A stretch of DNA of 58,755 bases from Deltaproteobacteria bacterium (GCA_020060215.1 JAGVAP010000128.1:1-58755); one strand, 5' to 3'. Positions 9,091 to 19,281 are shown, counted from the stretch's first letter. A program made the numbers and translations. The notes: a model not told the origin generated them from the sequence alone.

Positions 9091-9339
9091 CTACTTCCTT
9101 CGATGTCTCCTCCCCGCCCTGTGCAGGATGCGGGCGAGCTTGGGGAACCGCTCCTCCAGCCTGGCCACGATCCTGCGGAAAAAGGGGATGTCCCTGGAAA
9201 GCAGGATCAGACCGATTCCTATGAACAGCCAGCCCTGCAGGATGGGGAGGACCATTCCGGCCAGGCCCAGCAGGAGTGAGAGGATCCCAAGTCCGATTCT
9301 GAGCTTCGGGAGGAGCCATTGAAAGTTCTCGGAGCACAT
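9091..9339 (-). CDS. PGPGW-family small membrane protein
   Basis: The 82-residue protein has two hydrophobic segments (LRIGLGILSLLLGLAGMVLPIL and GWLFIGIGLILL) joined by the short turn typical of the PGPGW family, then a basic amphipathic tail (RRIVARLEERFPKLARILHRAGRRHRRK). Function is unknown. It lies 88 bp upstream of the App1-type gene on the same strand and could be co-transcribed with it. Its start overlaps no neighbour. The small size and clear two-helix pattern support a real gene. Confidence 0.75.
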   Translation of the reverse strand: MCSENFQWLLPKLRIGLGILSLLLGLAGMVLPILQGWLFIGIGLILLSRDIPFFRRIVARLEERFPKLARILHRAGRRHRRK

Positions 9340-9503
9340 GTCACTGAAAGTAAGTCCCGGGGAGGGGAAGAAAAGTGCATTCCAGAAAAGACCCGGAAAA
9401 TACCACTGGAACCTGTCGTGAATGCATGAAGGTCTTTATTCTCTTCTTTTTCAAGAGTTTATACACTCCGTACCCTGTATCCTATGCCAAGAGGAGGTGA
9501 AGC

Positions 9504-10382
9504 ATGGCGCGTCCTATTTGGAAAGGACATATCACATTCGGCCTGGTGAATATCCCGGTCACGCTCTACTCCGCAGAAAACCGCAACGAGCTGCGTTTCA
9601 GACTGCTCGACAGTCGAAACAAGGCGCGGGTCCATTATGAGCGTATCAATGAAGAGACCGGCGAGGAGGTCCCCTGGTCCGAGGTGGTCAGGGCGTATGA
9701 ATACGATGGCGGGAACTACGTCCTTCTCGAGGAGGAGGACTTCAGGAGGGCCGCTCCTGAGGCGACTCAGGCGGTGGAGATCCAGGACTTCGTTGACCGG
9801 GAAGATATCGCATATGTGTACTTCGACAAACCCTACTACCTGCTGCCCGGGAAAAAGGGGGAGAAGGGCTACGTGCTCCTGCGGGAGGTGCTGAAGCGGA
9901 CCGGGAAGGTCGGCATATCCAAGGTGGTCATCCGAACCCGGCAGTATCTATCCGCCTTGATCGCCGAGGGAGACGCACTGGTGCTGGAGATCCTTCGATT
10001 CCACCAGGAGCTTCGAAAACCGGAGGAATTTGATCTGCCCAAAGGCGAATTGAAGGAGTACCAGATCTCCGAACGGGAGGTCGATATGGCCGTCAAGCTC
10101 GTGGAGAACATGACCTCGCCATGGAACCCGGAAAAATACCATGACGAATACCGGGAAGCATTGATGAAGTGGATCGACGAAAAGATCACCAAGGGAGAAG
10201 GGTACAGGCCGGAAGTACCGCCCGAAGAGGAGGAAAGGGTGGGGGCCGAGGTGATCAACCTGATGGATGTCCTGAAGAAGAGCGTGGAACGCACCGAGAA
10301 GGAGCGAGGGAAAAAGGCCGGTGCACGGGAGAAAGGGACCGGCGCCGGAGAAAAGGGCAGAGGTAAGCGGAAGCGGGCGTAA
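9504..10382 (+). CDS. ku: Ku DNA end-binding protein
   Basis: The 292-residue protein is a bacterial Ku homologue. The start MARPIWKGHITFGLVNIPVTLYSA is diagnostic, followed by the core beta-barrel bridge (HYERINEETGEEVPWSEVVRAYEYDGG...). The C-terminal tail is rich in Lys, Gly and Arg, as in other bacterial Kus where it contacts DNA and ligase. It binds double-strand break ends as a homodimer and recruits LigD for non-homologous end joining. GAGGAGGTGAAGC precedes the ATG. ligD begins 30 bp downstream on the same strand, so the two form an operon. Confidence 0.97.
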   Translation: MARPIWKGHITFGLVNIPVTLYSAENRNELRFRLLDSRNKARVHYERINEETGEEVPWSEVVRAYEYDGGNYVLLEEEDFRRAAPEATQAVEIQDFVDREDIAYVYFDKPYYLLPGKKGEKGYVLLREVLKRTGKVGISKVVIRTRQYLSALIAEGDALVLEILRFHQELRKPEEFDLPKGELKEYQISEREVDMAVKLVENMTSPWNPEKYHDEYREALMKWIDEKITKGEGYRPEVPPEEEERVGAEVINLMDVLKKSVERTEKERGKKAGAREKGTGAGEKGRGKRKRA

Positions 10383-10412
10383 GGGTCCGCAAGGGAGCGG
10401 AGCGCAGAGGGC

Positions 10413-12995
10413 ATGGGGCTTCGGGAATACAGGAAGAAGCGTGACTTCACGCGCACTCCGGAACCGGCCGGCGGCGGCCCGAGCCCGAGCACTCGAGGCC
10501 GCATGTATGTCGTTCAGAAGCATGCGGCGAGCCGTCTTCACTATGACCTGCGGCTCGAGATGGGCGGGGTCCTGAAGAGCTGGGCGGTCCCCAAAGGCCC
10601 CAGCCTGGACCCTGACGAAAAGAGGCTCGCGGTTCACGTGGAAGACCATCCGGTGGAATATGGGTCTTTCGAGGGGGTCATCCCGGAAGGGGAATACGGC
10701 GGCGGGACGGTCATGCTTTGGGATTTCGGCGAGTGGGTGCCGGAGGGGGATGCCGAGACCAAATACCGAAAGGGCCATCTCACCTTTCATCTGCAGGGGA
10801 GGAAACTGAAGGGTGCCTGGACCCTGGCGCGCATGGGGGGGCCGTCGAGCGACAAAGGAAAGAACTGGCTCCTCATGAAGAAGAGGGACGAGCATGCCGG
10901 AACGGGTTCCGATGATGATCTCCTGGGGAAGGGGTCCTTCAGCGAGGCGACGGGCCGGACCATGGATCAGATACGCCGGTCCAGGGACCGCGTATGGTCC
11001 GGCACCGAAGGCGAGATCGCTCCGGATCCCGCTTCCCTCCCGCCGGACCCCGCCTCCCTCCCCGGCGCCCGTCCCTCTGCCATGCCCGCCGAGGCCAGGC
11101 CCCAGCTTGCAAAGCTGGTCAAAGAGCCCCCTCCGGGAGACCAGTGGGTCCACGAAGTCAAGTACGACGGATACCGGATTCTATGCTTCAAGAGGGGAGA
11201 CGACATCCGGCTCGTGAGCCGGACCGGCCATGACTGGACAGGCAGGTTTCCCTCCATCGTGAAAGAGCTCTCGTCCATGCCGGTCCGAAACGTGATCCTG
11301 GACGGCGAGATCGTGGTCCTCCGCCCTGACGGAACCACGGATTTTCAGGCCCTTCAGAACGCCTACGAAGGATTGGTCCCCTGGGGCAAGGTCGGAAGGA
11401 TCGGCTACTACGTCTTCGATCTCCTTCACTACGAGGGATATGACCTCACCCGTACCCCGCTCTTGCACCGGAAGGAACTCCTGGGCAAGATCCTGCTGAG
11501 GTCCCCTTCCCAGTCCCTGTTGTACGGCGACCACATCCAAGGCCGGGGGCACACGGTCTACCGGCAGGCCTGCAGGCTCGGGATGGAAGGAATCGTCTCC
11601 AAGCGGGGGGAGAGCCGGTACGAGCAGCGCCGGGCGGCAAGCTGGCTCAAGGTAAAATGCCAGAAGAGGCAGGAGTTCGTCATCGGCGGCTACACCGAGC
11701 CATCCGGTTCGAGGGCCGGTTTCGGTGCGCTCCTCCTGGGGTACTATGCCAAGCCGGGGGAGCTGGCGTATGCCGGACGCGTGGGCACCGGGTTCAACGA
11801 AGCCTCGCTCCGGGTGATCGCGTCGGCCCTGAAGCCGCTCGAGCAGAGGCAGAGCCCCTTCCGAAACCCTCCCCAGGGTAGAGAGGCTCGATCGGTCCAC
11901 TGGGTCAGGCCCGAACTGGTGGCGGAGGTGGAGTTCACGGAATGGACCAAGGAAGGGATCCTGCGCCACCCTTCATTCAAGGGACTGCGGCCGGACAAGA
12001 AGCCCCGGGAGGTCACGCTGGAGAGAGAGGATCCTCCATCCGCACCCGCGGCAGTCACCCGGAGGAGCGGCGAAGCGACCAAGGCGAGTCCCCCAAAACA
12101 GGGCGGACAGGGAAAGATCGCGGGGATCACCATGACCAACCCGGAGAGGATCCTCTATCCGGACCAGGGGCTCACGAAGAGCGCAGTCGCCGCCTACTAT
12201 GAAACGGTGGCGGAGCGCATAATCCCGCATCTCAGAGAGAGACCGCTTTCCCTGGTGCGCTGTCCCCAGGGGCGGCAGAGAAAATGTTTTTACCAGAAAC
12301 ACCTCACGGAACAGACTCCGGCCGTGGTCCAGGAGATCCCCGTTCAGGAAAAAGAGGAGAAGAGGATGTATGTGGCGGTGAACGATCTCCAGGGGCTCAT
12401 CTCCCTGGTTCAGCTGGGGGTGCTCGAGTTCCACCCCTGGGGAAGCAGGGCTGATCGGCTCGAGCAGCCGGATCGGCTGATCTTCGATCTGGACCCAGGA
12501 GAGGGGGTTCACCACCGGCAGATCGTTGAATCCGTGCAACTGCTCCGGACCCTGCTGGAAGAGCTGGGACTGGTCTGCTTCCTCAAGGCTACGGGAGGCA
12601 AAGGCTACCATGTGGTGGCGCCCATCGTCCGCGGCCCGGGGTGGGAGGAGGTGAAGTCGTTTGCCCTGAAGGTGGCCGAGGTCATGGTCAGGATGCGTCC
12701 GACCCTTCTGGTCTCGGTGATGAGCAAAGCGAAGAGGAAGGGGAGAATCTTTGTGGACTATCTCCGTAACGGCCGCGGGTCGACGGCGGTCGCCCCTTTC
12801 TCGACCCGCGCCCGCGCCGGGGCGCCGGTCGCCGCCCCGATCTCATGGGACGAGCTCACCCCTTCGCTCACGCCCGACCTGTACAGGGTTGGGAACATCT
12901 CCGAGCTCCTGAGCCGGCCCGATCCCTGGGCCGACTTCTTCGGGATCCGGCAGTCGCTTTCGAAAAGGACGAGGAGAAGGCTTGAGGACCTCTAA
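10413..12995 (+). CDS. ligD: DNA ligase D (phosphoesterase-ligase-polymerase)
   Basis: The 860-residue protein has the three LigD modules in the order PE-LIG-POL, as in Pseudomonas rather than mycobacteria. The 3'-phosphoesterase spans about residues 1-165 (VVQKHAASRLHYDLRLE). The ATP-dependent ligase spans about 220-530 with the adenylated Lys in EVKYDGYR (K250). The primase-like polymerase spans about 570-850, with LIFDLDPGEG holding the catalytic Asp pair near residue 692. A proline/alanine-rich linker joins PE and LIG. It repairs double-strand breaks with Ku, encoded just upstream. It is full length, with no missing catalytic motif noticed. Confidence 0.97.
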   Translation: MGLREYRKKRDFTRTPEPAGGGPSPSTRGRMYVVQKHAASRLHYDLRLEMGGVLKSWAVPKGPSLDPDEKRLAVHVEDHPVEYGSFEGVIPEGEYGGGTVMLWDFGEWVPEGDAETKYRKGHLTFHLQGRKLKGAWTLARMGGPSSDKGKNWLLMKKRDEHAGTGSDDDLLGKGSFSEATGRTMDQIRRSRDRVWSGTEGEIAPDPASLPPDPASLPGARPSAMPAEARPQLAKLVKEPPPGDQWVHEVKYDGYRILCFKRGDDIRLVSRTGHDWTGRFPSIVKELSSMPVRNVILDGEIVVLRPDGTTDFQALQNAYEGLVPWGKVGRIGYYVFDLLHYEGYDLTRTPLLHRKELLGKILLRSPSQSLLYGDHIQGRGHTVYRQACRLGMEGIVSKRGESRYEQRRAASWLKVKCQKRQEFVIGGYTEPSGSRAGFGALLLGYYAKPGELAYAGRVGTGFNEASLRVIASALKPLEQRQSPFRNPPQGREARSVHWVRPELVAEVEFTEWTKEGILRHPSFKGLRPDKKPREVTLEREDPPSAPAAVTRRSGEATKASPPKQGGQGKIAGITMTNPERILYPDQGLTKSAVAAYYETVAERIIPHLRERPLSLVRCPQGRQRKCFYQKHLTEQTPAVVQEIPVQEKEEKRMYVAVNDLQGLISLVQLGVLEFHPWGSRADRLEQPDRLIFDLDPGEGVHHRQIVESVQLLRTLLEELGLVCFLKATGGKGYHVVAPIVRGPGWEEVKSFALKVAEVMVRMRPTLLVSVMSKAKRKGRIFVDYLRNGRGSTAVAPFSTRARAGAPVAAPISWDELTPSLTPDLYRVGNISELLSRPDPWADFFGIRQSLSKRTRRRLEDL

Positions 12996-13001
12996 TGGGG
13001 T

Positions 13002-13703
13002 CTATTCGATCGCTTCAGCCTTGTTTCCCCCTTTTCTGAAAGAGGTGACGAGTCCGTTTTCCATGGCGAAACAGACGAGGGCTGAAGTACGGTGCAGGTT
13101 CAGTTTCTTCATGATGTTGTAGCGGTGCTTTTCCACGGTTCTTCTGCTGATGAAGAGGTACTCCGAAATCTCTTTGACCGAATATCCTTCGCCTATGAGC
13201 TTCAGGATCTCCTGCTCCCTGACACTGAGGCTGTTCATGGGTCCTTCGCGCGCCTCAGGCCGACCTCCCATGTACACGGCAAGGACGTTGTCCAGGATCT
13301 CCGGACTGGCATAGGGTTTACCCGAAAGGACGCTCCTGATGGCCAGGAACAACTCGTCACGGCTGGCTTCCTTCAGACAGTAACCGTTGCCTCCCAGCCT
13401 GAACACGTCCAGGACATATTCCTCTCCGTCGTGGATGGTCAGGGCCAGGATCTTCACAGTCTCAGACTGCTTGCGGATATTCCTGAGAGCGGCGATGCCG
13501 CTCATCTTCGGCATGTTCAGGTCCAGGAGCACGAGATCGGGCTTGGTTTCCTCAACCGATCGGATGGCCTCCATGCCGTCTGCCGCCTCGGCGACCACCT
13601 CGAAGCTCGGATCTGAAGAGAGCATGGCCTTCAGCCCTTCCCGGACGAGGGTTTCATCCTCGGCAATCAACACCCGCCATTTTTCATCGCTTTTTGCTTC
13701 CAC
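13002..13703 (-). CDS. NarL/FixJ-family response regulator
   Basis: The 233-residue protein has an N-terminal receiver domain (acidic pocket E15/D16, phosphoacceptor D61 in LVLLDLNMP) and a C-terminal LuxR-type helix-turn-helix (LSVREQEILKLIGEGYSVKEISEYLFISRRTVEKH). Phosphorylation by a sensor kinase would let it bind promoters as a dimer. No histidine kinase lies next to it in this window, so it is an orphan here and its target genes are unknown. It converges on ligD, ending 6 bp from that gene's stop codon. Confidence 0.93.
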   Translation of the reverse strand: MEAKSDEKWRVLIAEDETLVREGLKAMLSSDPSFEVVAEAADGMEAIRSVEETKPDLVLLDLNMPKMSGIAALRNIRKQSETVKILALTIHDGEEYVLDVFRLGGNGYCLKEASRDELFLAIRSVLSGKPYASPEILDNVLAVYMGGRPEAREGPMNSLSVREQEILKLIGEGYSVKEISEYLFISRRTVEKHRYNIMKKLNLHRTSALVCFAMENGLVTSFRKGGNKAEAIE

Positions 13704-14097
13704 GGTGCTACTGCTCCTTGAAGTTGGTCATTCGGTGCAGAGCAGAGACTTCCTGCTCTCCGGTCGGATTCTCCGCTCTATTGTATTTTCTCAGCACTCA
13801 CAAATAAATAAGCTCCACCTTGTATCGGCTGAAAGTGAGTCGTGTATTCGTTTCCTTATTTTTTACGCCGTGTTGCTACGAGTTAGCGCCGGTTCTAAGA
13901 CAGTCTGTTCTCTCCGGGAAGACCGTTCCTGAACCGTTCCCCGCCTGGATGGAATCTGCTTTCCAAGGAGCGGATACCCAGTCTGATTACGGTTTTTGAC
14001 TGGAGCCAAATACATAGGGTAACCCATTTATGCATCACCTTTCGGCTGATTAGATTGAACAAGTCGAAGTCTGTAACGCTCGATCAGAAGGGAAAAG
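13704..14097. other. Divergent intergenic region, no gene seen
   Basis: The 394 bp are more AT-rich than the genes around them and lie between two divergently transcribed genes, so they should contain both promoters. I found no ORF with family resemblance, no strong hairpin, and no pair of -35/-10 boxes I would defend. Confidence 0.5.
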
Positions 14098-14436
14098 ATG
14101 TCCAACCCGTTTACGGAGATCATCAGGGGCGAAAGACCGGCGTCGCTGGTCCATCAGGACGGACTAGTCACCGCCTTCCGGAATGAAAGACCCAAGGCTC
14201 CGGTTCACATCCTCATCGTCCCGAACAGAGAGATCGCGACAGCGAACGATCTGCAGAAAGACGATGTCGAACTGATAGGACATATGGTCCTGACGGCGCG
14301 GGAGATTGCACGCACCGAGGGAATCGACCGGAGCGGGTATCGTCTTGTCCTCAACTGCAACGACGACGGGGGACAGGAGGTCTATCACCTGCATCTTCAT
14401 CTCATCGGCGGAGAAAAACTGGGGTCCTACGTGTGA
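14098..14436 (+). CDS. HIT family nucleotide-binding protein (HINT-like)
   Basis: The 112-residue protein is a compact histidine-triad protein of the HINT branch. It has the LVHQDGLVTAFRNERPKAPVHILIVPNRE core and the C-terminal triad HLHLHLIGG (His-x-His-x-His). HINT enzymes hydrolyse purine nucleoside phosphoramidates and acyl-adenylates in the cytoplasm. AAGGGA precedes the ATG. ftsH begins 4 bp after its stop, so the two are almost certainly co-transcribed. Confidence 0.93.
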   Translation: MSNPFTEIIRGERPASLVHQDGLVTAFRNERPKAPVHILIVPNREIATANDLQKDDVELIGHMVLTAREIARTEGIDRSGYRLVLNCNDDGGQEVYHLHLHLIGGEKLGSYV

Positions 14437-14440
14437 TCGT

Positions 14441-16329
14441 ATGAACAGAGATCGGATTTCTTCCATAAAAAGCGCCGTGACGGCCCTCCTCCTCGCCGCC
14501 GTCCTCCTTTCCTGGGTGGGCCGGGTTTCGGCCGGAGAGATCCCGTACGGCGAGTTCAAGCGATTGGTCCAGGAGGGCAGGGTGGAAGAAGTGACCATCG
14601 GCCCGGATATGATCTACGGGTACACCACGGGGTCGGGGCCGGAGGCCTCGAGGCGATTCGAGACGGTTCGCGTCAGCGACCCGGACCTGATCAGTGAGCT
14701 CCAGGCAAGCGGAACCATGTACACCGGGAGCCGGCCCAGTGGATGGAGCGCGATACCCGGATGGATGATCTCCCTCGGCATCATCCTCCTGATCTGGTTT
14801 CTTCTCAGCCGGAGATCCTCGGGGGACAAGGGTCTCATGGGTTTTGGAAAGAGCAAGGCCAAGCTCTATTCACAGGAGTACCCCAAGGTCGGGTTCAGCG
14901 ATGTTGCGGGACTGGAAGAGGCCACTGAGGAGCTGAGGAGATCGTCGAGTTTCTCAAGACGCCCCAGCGCTTCCAGCTCCTGGGGGGAAGGCTTCCCAAG
15001 GGGGTGCTCCTGGTCGGGTCCCCGGGGACGGGCAAGACCCTCCTCGCCAGGGCCGTTGCAGGAGAGGCGGGGGTTCCCTTTTTCAGCGCCACGGGCTCCG
15101 ACTTTGTGGAGATGTACGTCGGCGTAGGTGCATCCAGGGTGAGAGACCTCTTCAAGCAGGCCCGGGAGATGACCCCCTGTCTCATCTTCATCGACGAACT
15201 GGATGCGCTGGGCAAAGCGAGGAGCTCTCATCCCATGGGAGACCACCAGGAGCGCGAACAGACGCTGAACCAGCTCCTGTCGGAGATGGACGGGTTCGAC
15301 CCGAAGCAGGGTCTGATCGTGATGGCCGCCACCAACCGCCCCGAGATCCTGGATCAGGCCCTCCTCCGGCCGGGAAGATTCGACGTCAATATCCTGGTCG
15401 ATCGCCCCGACGTAAGGGGAAGAGAAGAGATCCTCGCGATCCACACCCAGAGGATCAAGATGGGGGAAGACGTGAACCTCAAGCTCCTGGCTGCGCGAAC
15501 GGTCGGAATGGTCGGGGCCGATCTCGGAAATCTCGTGAACCAGGCGGCCCTCCTTGCAGCCCGGAAGAACAAGCAAGTGGTCGAGATGATCGATTTCGAA
15601 GAGGCCATTGACCGGGTTCAGACCGGGACCCAGAAGAAGAAGTGGGTGATCAGCAAGAAGGAGAGGAAGATGGTCGCTTACCATGAGCTGGGGCATGCCA
15701 TCACCGCCTGTTCCCTGCCCAACGCGGATCCTGTCCACAAGGTGACGATCATCCCGCGAAGCATGGGGTCGCTGGGGCACACGCTCCAACTGCCCAAGGA
15801 AGACCGCTACCTGATGACGAAATCGGAGCTGATCGACCGTATGACCGTTCTCCTCGGCGGGAGGGCCGCGGAAGACATCATCTTCGGGGAGCACTCGACC
15901 GGCGCACATAACGACCTGGACATGGCAAGCAGCATCGCCCGGAAGATGATCACCGAATACGGGATGAGCCGGGTACAGGGCCCGATCGCCTTTGAAAAGG
16001 AGCAACACTCGGCGTTTCTGAATACGGGAGGCGGTTCACTGAAGACCTACAGCGAAGAGACGGCCCGCGAAATCGACGCCGAGATCAAGCAGCTCGTCAG
16101 GGAGGCCTATGAGAAGGCCAAGTCCCTCCTGACGGAGAAGCGGCCGGCCCTGGATCGTATTGTAAAGATCCTCCTTGAAAAGGAGATCCTGGAGGGAGAT
16201 GAATTGATGAAGCTGCTGGAGCTTTATGAAAGCTCACCCCAGAATGGAAACGCACCCCTGCAGGCCTCCGTGCGCAGCCTGGATCGGGGCCGGATCTCCG
16301 GGTTTGCGGGTGTGGAGGAAATGGATTAG
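14441..16329 (+). pseudogene. ftsH: FtsH-type AAA+ zinc metalloprotease, frameshifted
   Basis: Two adjacent frames make one FtsH. The first (from the ATG at 14441) gives the N-terminal membrane segment, periplasmic domain (IPYGEFKRLVQEGRVEEVTIG), second membrane segment (GWMISLGIILLIWFLLS) and the start of the AAA domain (YPKVGFSDVAGLEEATEEL). The second (to 16329) resumes at EIVEFLKTPQRFQLLGG and holds Walker A (GSPGTGKT), Walker B (LIFIDELDAL) and the protease zinc motif HELGH (15682-15696). Inserting one G near 14938 restores a ~630-residue protein of normal FtsH length. No classical slippery heptamer is present, so a real one-base deletion or a sequence error is likelier than programmed frameshifting. 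FtsH degrades membrane and regulatory proteins. Confidence 0.9.
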
Positions 16330-16617
16330 ATGCCGTACCCGTACCGGTCCGGCGAGAAGAGGGCGCTTCGCAAGGTCTCCCTCCGGAACATCTCTCCCCT
16401 TCCTTCGGTTACTCGATTCTTGGAATCCGTATCTCGGTGTATTGCCAATATCGAGCATCGAGCGTCTGCTCGGAAACCGGCGGGCGGCAGACACCTCTAA
16501 GATTCACCTACTCGACAATAAAGATCCCCCTCGCACCTTTTACCATGAACACCTTATTGCCCGTAACCCGTCCTCGACATTAATTAAGTCCCCGAAACAC
16601 CCATTTTGACGATCGAA

Positions 16618-17613
16618 ATGATACCTTCTTTGTCAGTCATCGTATGCAGCGCAAACAGGACGGATGACCTTTCCGTCTGTCTGAAATCGCTCTTAAAACA
16701 GCAGCACCCGCCGGACGAAATCCTGATCGTGGGGACCGATCCCGAAGATACGGGGACCCGCTTGCTGGCGCAGAGGAGATTCCCCGGCTGCCGTTATGTC
16801 TCCGAACCTTCCAGGGGCATAGGCCATGCACGGAACACCGGCCTGGATCACTCCCTGGGAGAGATCGTGGCCTATGTCGAAGAAAGCTGCCGCCCCGTGG
16901 CCGGATGGTCCAGTGCGATCCTGAAAAACTTTGCCCGGATGCCGGACCTGGGGTGCTGCACCGGCCCCATCCTGCCCCTCGAACTCAAGACGAGACCGCA
17001 AAGACTCCTGGAGAAGAGGGGGGGATTCAGAAAGGGATTCGCACGGTCCATCTTCTCCGACGAGTCGTCGTACCTCTCGGATCATCTTCCTCCACGGGAC
17101 CGGACCCTCGGAACGGGGGGGAACATGGCCTTTCGGCGATCGGTATTCAGCCGTGTCGGCGGTTTCGATGCCGACCTGCGATCGGCGGAAGACACGGAGA
17201 TCTTCTTCAGGATCATCAGGGCGGGATTCGAGCTGGTATATGAACCGAAGGCGGTCGTCTTTCATCGGCATCCGAGGACATACAAGGAGCTTCGCCGCAT
17301 CCTCCATTTCATGGGTCATGGCCACATCAATTCCCTGCTGAAGATTGCGAGGAGAGACCCTCTTTATCAGAGGAGGGCACTCTCAGAGGCGTCGGCTTGG
17401 TTCTGGTCGTTCCAGCTGCGCGATCGGCTCTGCGGCAGGCTGAAGGGAAGGAGACAGAACTACCCCATGGGGCTGGTCCTTGCCGAGATGACAGGAGGCG
17501 CGAGAGCGGTTGCCGAATACCTTTTCCACCCGCCGGTGCGGGAAGTGCGGGAGACGGGGGCTGCGCCCCGATTCTTCACGCCCTTTATCCGGCTCCTCAG
17601 ACGCTGGACGTGA
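16618..17613 (+). CDS. Family 2 glycosyltransferase
   Basis: The 331-residue protein (from the ATG at 16618; a TTG at 16606 is also in frame) has a GT-A fold. It opens with PSLSVIVCSANRTDDLSVCLKSLLKQQHPPDEILIVG, has an unusual YVEES in place of the usual D-x-D acidic motif, and ends the catalytic part with GGNMAFRRSVFSRVGGFDADLRSAEDTEIFFRIIRAG. The tail is basic with no clear membrane helix. It transfers a sugar from a nucleotide-sugar donor to an unknown acceptor. Neighbours give no pathway context. Confidence 0.88.
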   Translation: MIPSLSVIVCSANRTDDLSVCLKSLLKQQHPPDEILIVGTDPEDTGTRLLAQRRFPGCRYVSEPSRGIGHARNTGLDHSLGEIVAYVEESCRPVAGWSSAILKNFARMPDLGCCTGPILPLELKTRPQRLLEKRGGFRKGFARSIFSDESSYLSDHLPPRDRTLGTGGNMAFRRSVFSRVGGFDADLRSAEDTEIFFRIIRAGFELVYEPKAVVFHRHPRTYKELRRILHFMGHGHINSLLKIARRDPLYQRRALSEASAWFWSFQLRDRLCGRLKGRRQNYPMGLVLAEMTGGARAVAEYLFHPPVREVRETGAAPRFFTPFIRLLRRWT

Positions 17614-17785
17614 CCCCTCCAGGCTACTCCATCCCGACCCCTTCCTTCATGATCCCTGCAGGAGCATGGCAGGGTTTCTGGCGGTGAAATAAACCGGTGA
17701 ACGTATTGCCCAGGGCGATGTGCCTGTATATGGAAAGGGTGGATCCAGTGAAGTCCCTTTCACGAACATGAACGCGGGTGGAGCC

Positions 17786-19249
17786 ATGAAAAGAGCGATC
17801 GCATGGGTAGCTTGGTCGATGATCGCAGCGGCGGGCCTCTCCGGGTGTTATGCGTTTCGGGGATCTTCAGGCGGCGGCCAGACCGAATTCGCCCCGCCCC
17901 GCGAGATTCGAGCCGGCGATATCGCACTGCCCGAAGGGTACCGGATAGAGCCTGTCATGATGGGTATGACCTTCCCCACGGGGGTTGCCTTTGACGAGAA
18001 GGGTTCCCCGTACGTGGTCGAGTCCGGGTACTCCTATGGGGAGGTCTGGACCGTCCCCAGGCTTCTCCGGGTCGAGCCGGGCAACAAGGCGACCACCATC
18101 GCATCCGGCGGCGGGAACGGGCCGTGGACTGCAGTGACCTATCATCAGGGCTACTTCTATGTGGCGGAAGGGGGTGAGCTCGAAGGGGGCCGTATTCTCC
18201 GGATTTCTCCCGAAGGGGAGATCGAAGTCCTGCTCGCCGAGCTTCCCAGTCGAGGCGATCACCACACGAACGGGGTGCTCGCAGGGCCCGATGGATGGCT
18301 GTACTTCGGGCAGGGCACCGCCACCAACTCAGGCGTGGTGGGGCCGGACAACGCCAAGTTCGGGTGGTTGAAGAGATATCCGGATTTCCACGACGTCCCC
18401 TGCATGGATCTGGTGCTGGCCGGTGCGAACTTCGAGAGCCCGAATCCCCTTGCGGGAGGGTCGGGGGAAAAGGTGGTTACGGGTCCGTTCGTTCCCTTCG
18501 GGACGGCGACCCACAGGGGGAAGGTGATCGCGGGAAGGTTCCCCTGCAGCGGCGCGGTCATGAGGATCCGGCCCAGGGGCGGGCAGCCGGAGCTGGTGGC
18601 ATGGGGGTTCAGGAACCCCTTTGCGCTCGCGTTCTCCCCCGACGGCCGCCTCTATGCAACGGATAACCAGTACGACCTGCGCGGAAGCAGGCCCGTGTTC
18701 GGGGCCGGTGATCTGATGTGGGAGGTCAAGATCGGAGCGTGGTACGGATGGCCGGAGTACCACGGGGCCGATCTCCTGTACGAAGGAGAGCGGTACAAAC
18801 CCGTGGGTGGCGAGACGCCCAGGAGACTGCTGGAGATCGTTCCCGGCAAGCCTCCCCTCCCCGCGGCCGTCTTCCCTGTCCACTCCTCCTCCAATGGATT
18901 CGATTTCTCCCGGAACCCTTCCTTCGGTCACGTGGGACAGGCTTTCGTCGCGCAGCTGGGGGACGAATCGCCGGGAACCGGCAAGGTTCTGGCCCCCGTC
19001 GGCTTCAAGGTGGTGCGGGTGGACGTCGAGACCGGCGTCTCCGAGGACTTTGCCGTGAATCGAGGGGAGACCAACGGTCCCGCCTCATGGCTCAAGAGCG
19101 GCGGGCTGGAGAGGCCTGTCGCCGCCCGTTTCGATCCTGCGGGAGAGTCTCTCTACGTCGTGGACTTCGGTGTGATGACGCACCATGGAAAAGGGGCCGT
19201 GCCCCGCACGGACACGGGTGTGCTGTGGCGTATCACGCGCGCCAGGTGA
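17786..19249 (+). CDS. PQQ-dependent glucose/sorbosone dehydrogenase-like lipoprotein
   Basis: The 487-residue protein has a lipoprotein signal with lipobox LSGC (C21), so it is membrane-anchored in the periplasm. The remainder is a beta-propeller of the soluble glucose/sorbosone dehydrogenase type: LPEGYRIEPVMMGMTFPTGVAFDEKG, the HHTNGVLAGPDGWLYFGQGT blade, and WGFRNPFALAFSPDGRLYATDNQYD. Such enzymes oxidise sugars or alcohols with PQQ and pass electrons to a cytochrome. PQQ use is inferred; no PQQ synthesis genes are in the window. The ATG at 17786, after GGTGGAG, is preferred to upstream ATGs. A cytochrome c lipoprotein follows. Confidence 0.82.
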   Translation: MKRAIAWVAWSMIAAAGLSGCYAFRGSSGGGQTEFAPPREIRAGDIALPEGYRIEPVMMGMTFPTGVAFDEKGSPYVVESGYSYGEVWTVPRLLRVEPGNKATTIASGGGNGPWTAVTYHQGYFYVAEGGELEGGRILRISPEGEIEVLLAELPSRGDHHTNGVLAGPDGWLYFGQGTATNSGVVGPDNAKFGWLKRYPDFHDVPCMDLVLAGANFESPNPLAGGSGEKVVTGPFVPFGTATHRGKVIAGRFPCSGAVMRIRPRGGQPELVAWGFRNPFALAFSPDGRLYATDNQYDLRGSRPVFGAGDLMWEVKIGAWYGWPEYHGADLLYEGERYKPVGGETPRRLLEIVPGKPPLPAAVFPVHSSSNGFDFSRNPSFGHVGQAFVAQLGDESPGTGKVLAPVGFKVVRVDVETGVSEDFAVNRGETNGPASWLKSGGLERPVAARFDPAGESLYVVDFGVMTHHGKGAVPRTDTGVLWRITRAR

Positions 19250-19281
19250 TCGAGCAGGGACATCCTGCGGTTCTCTCTTCT

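Noticed and set aside
14930..14945. Programmed -1 frameshift in ftsH
   Set aside because: No slippery heptamer or downstream structure; a one-base deletion or error is simpler.
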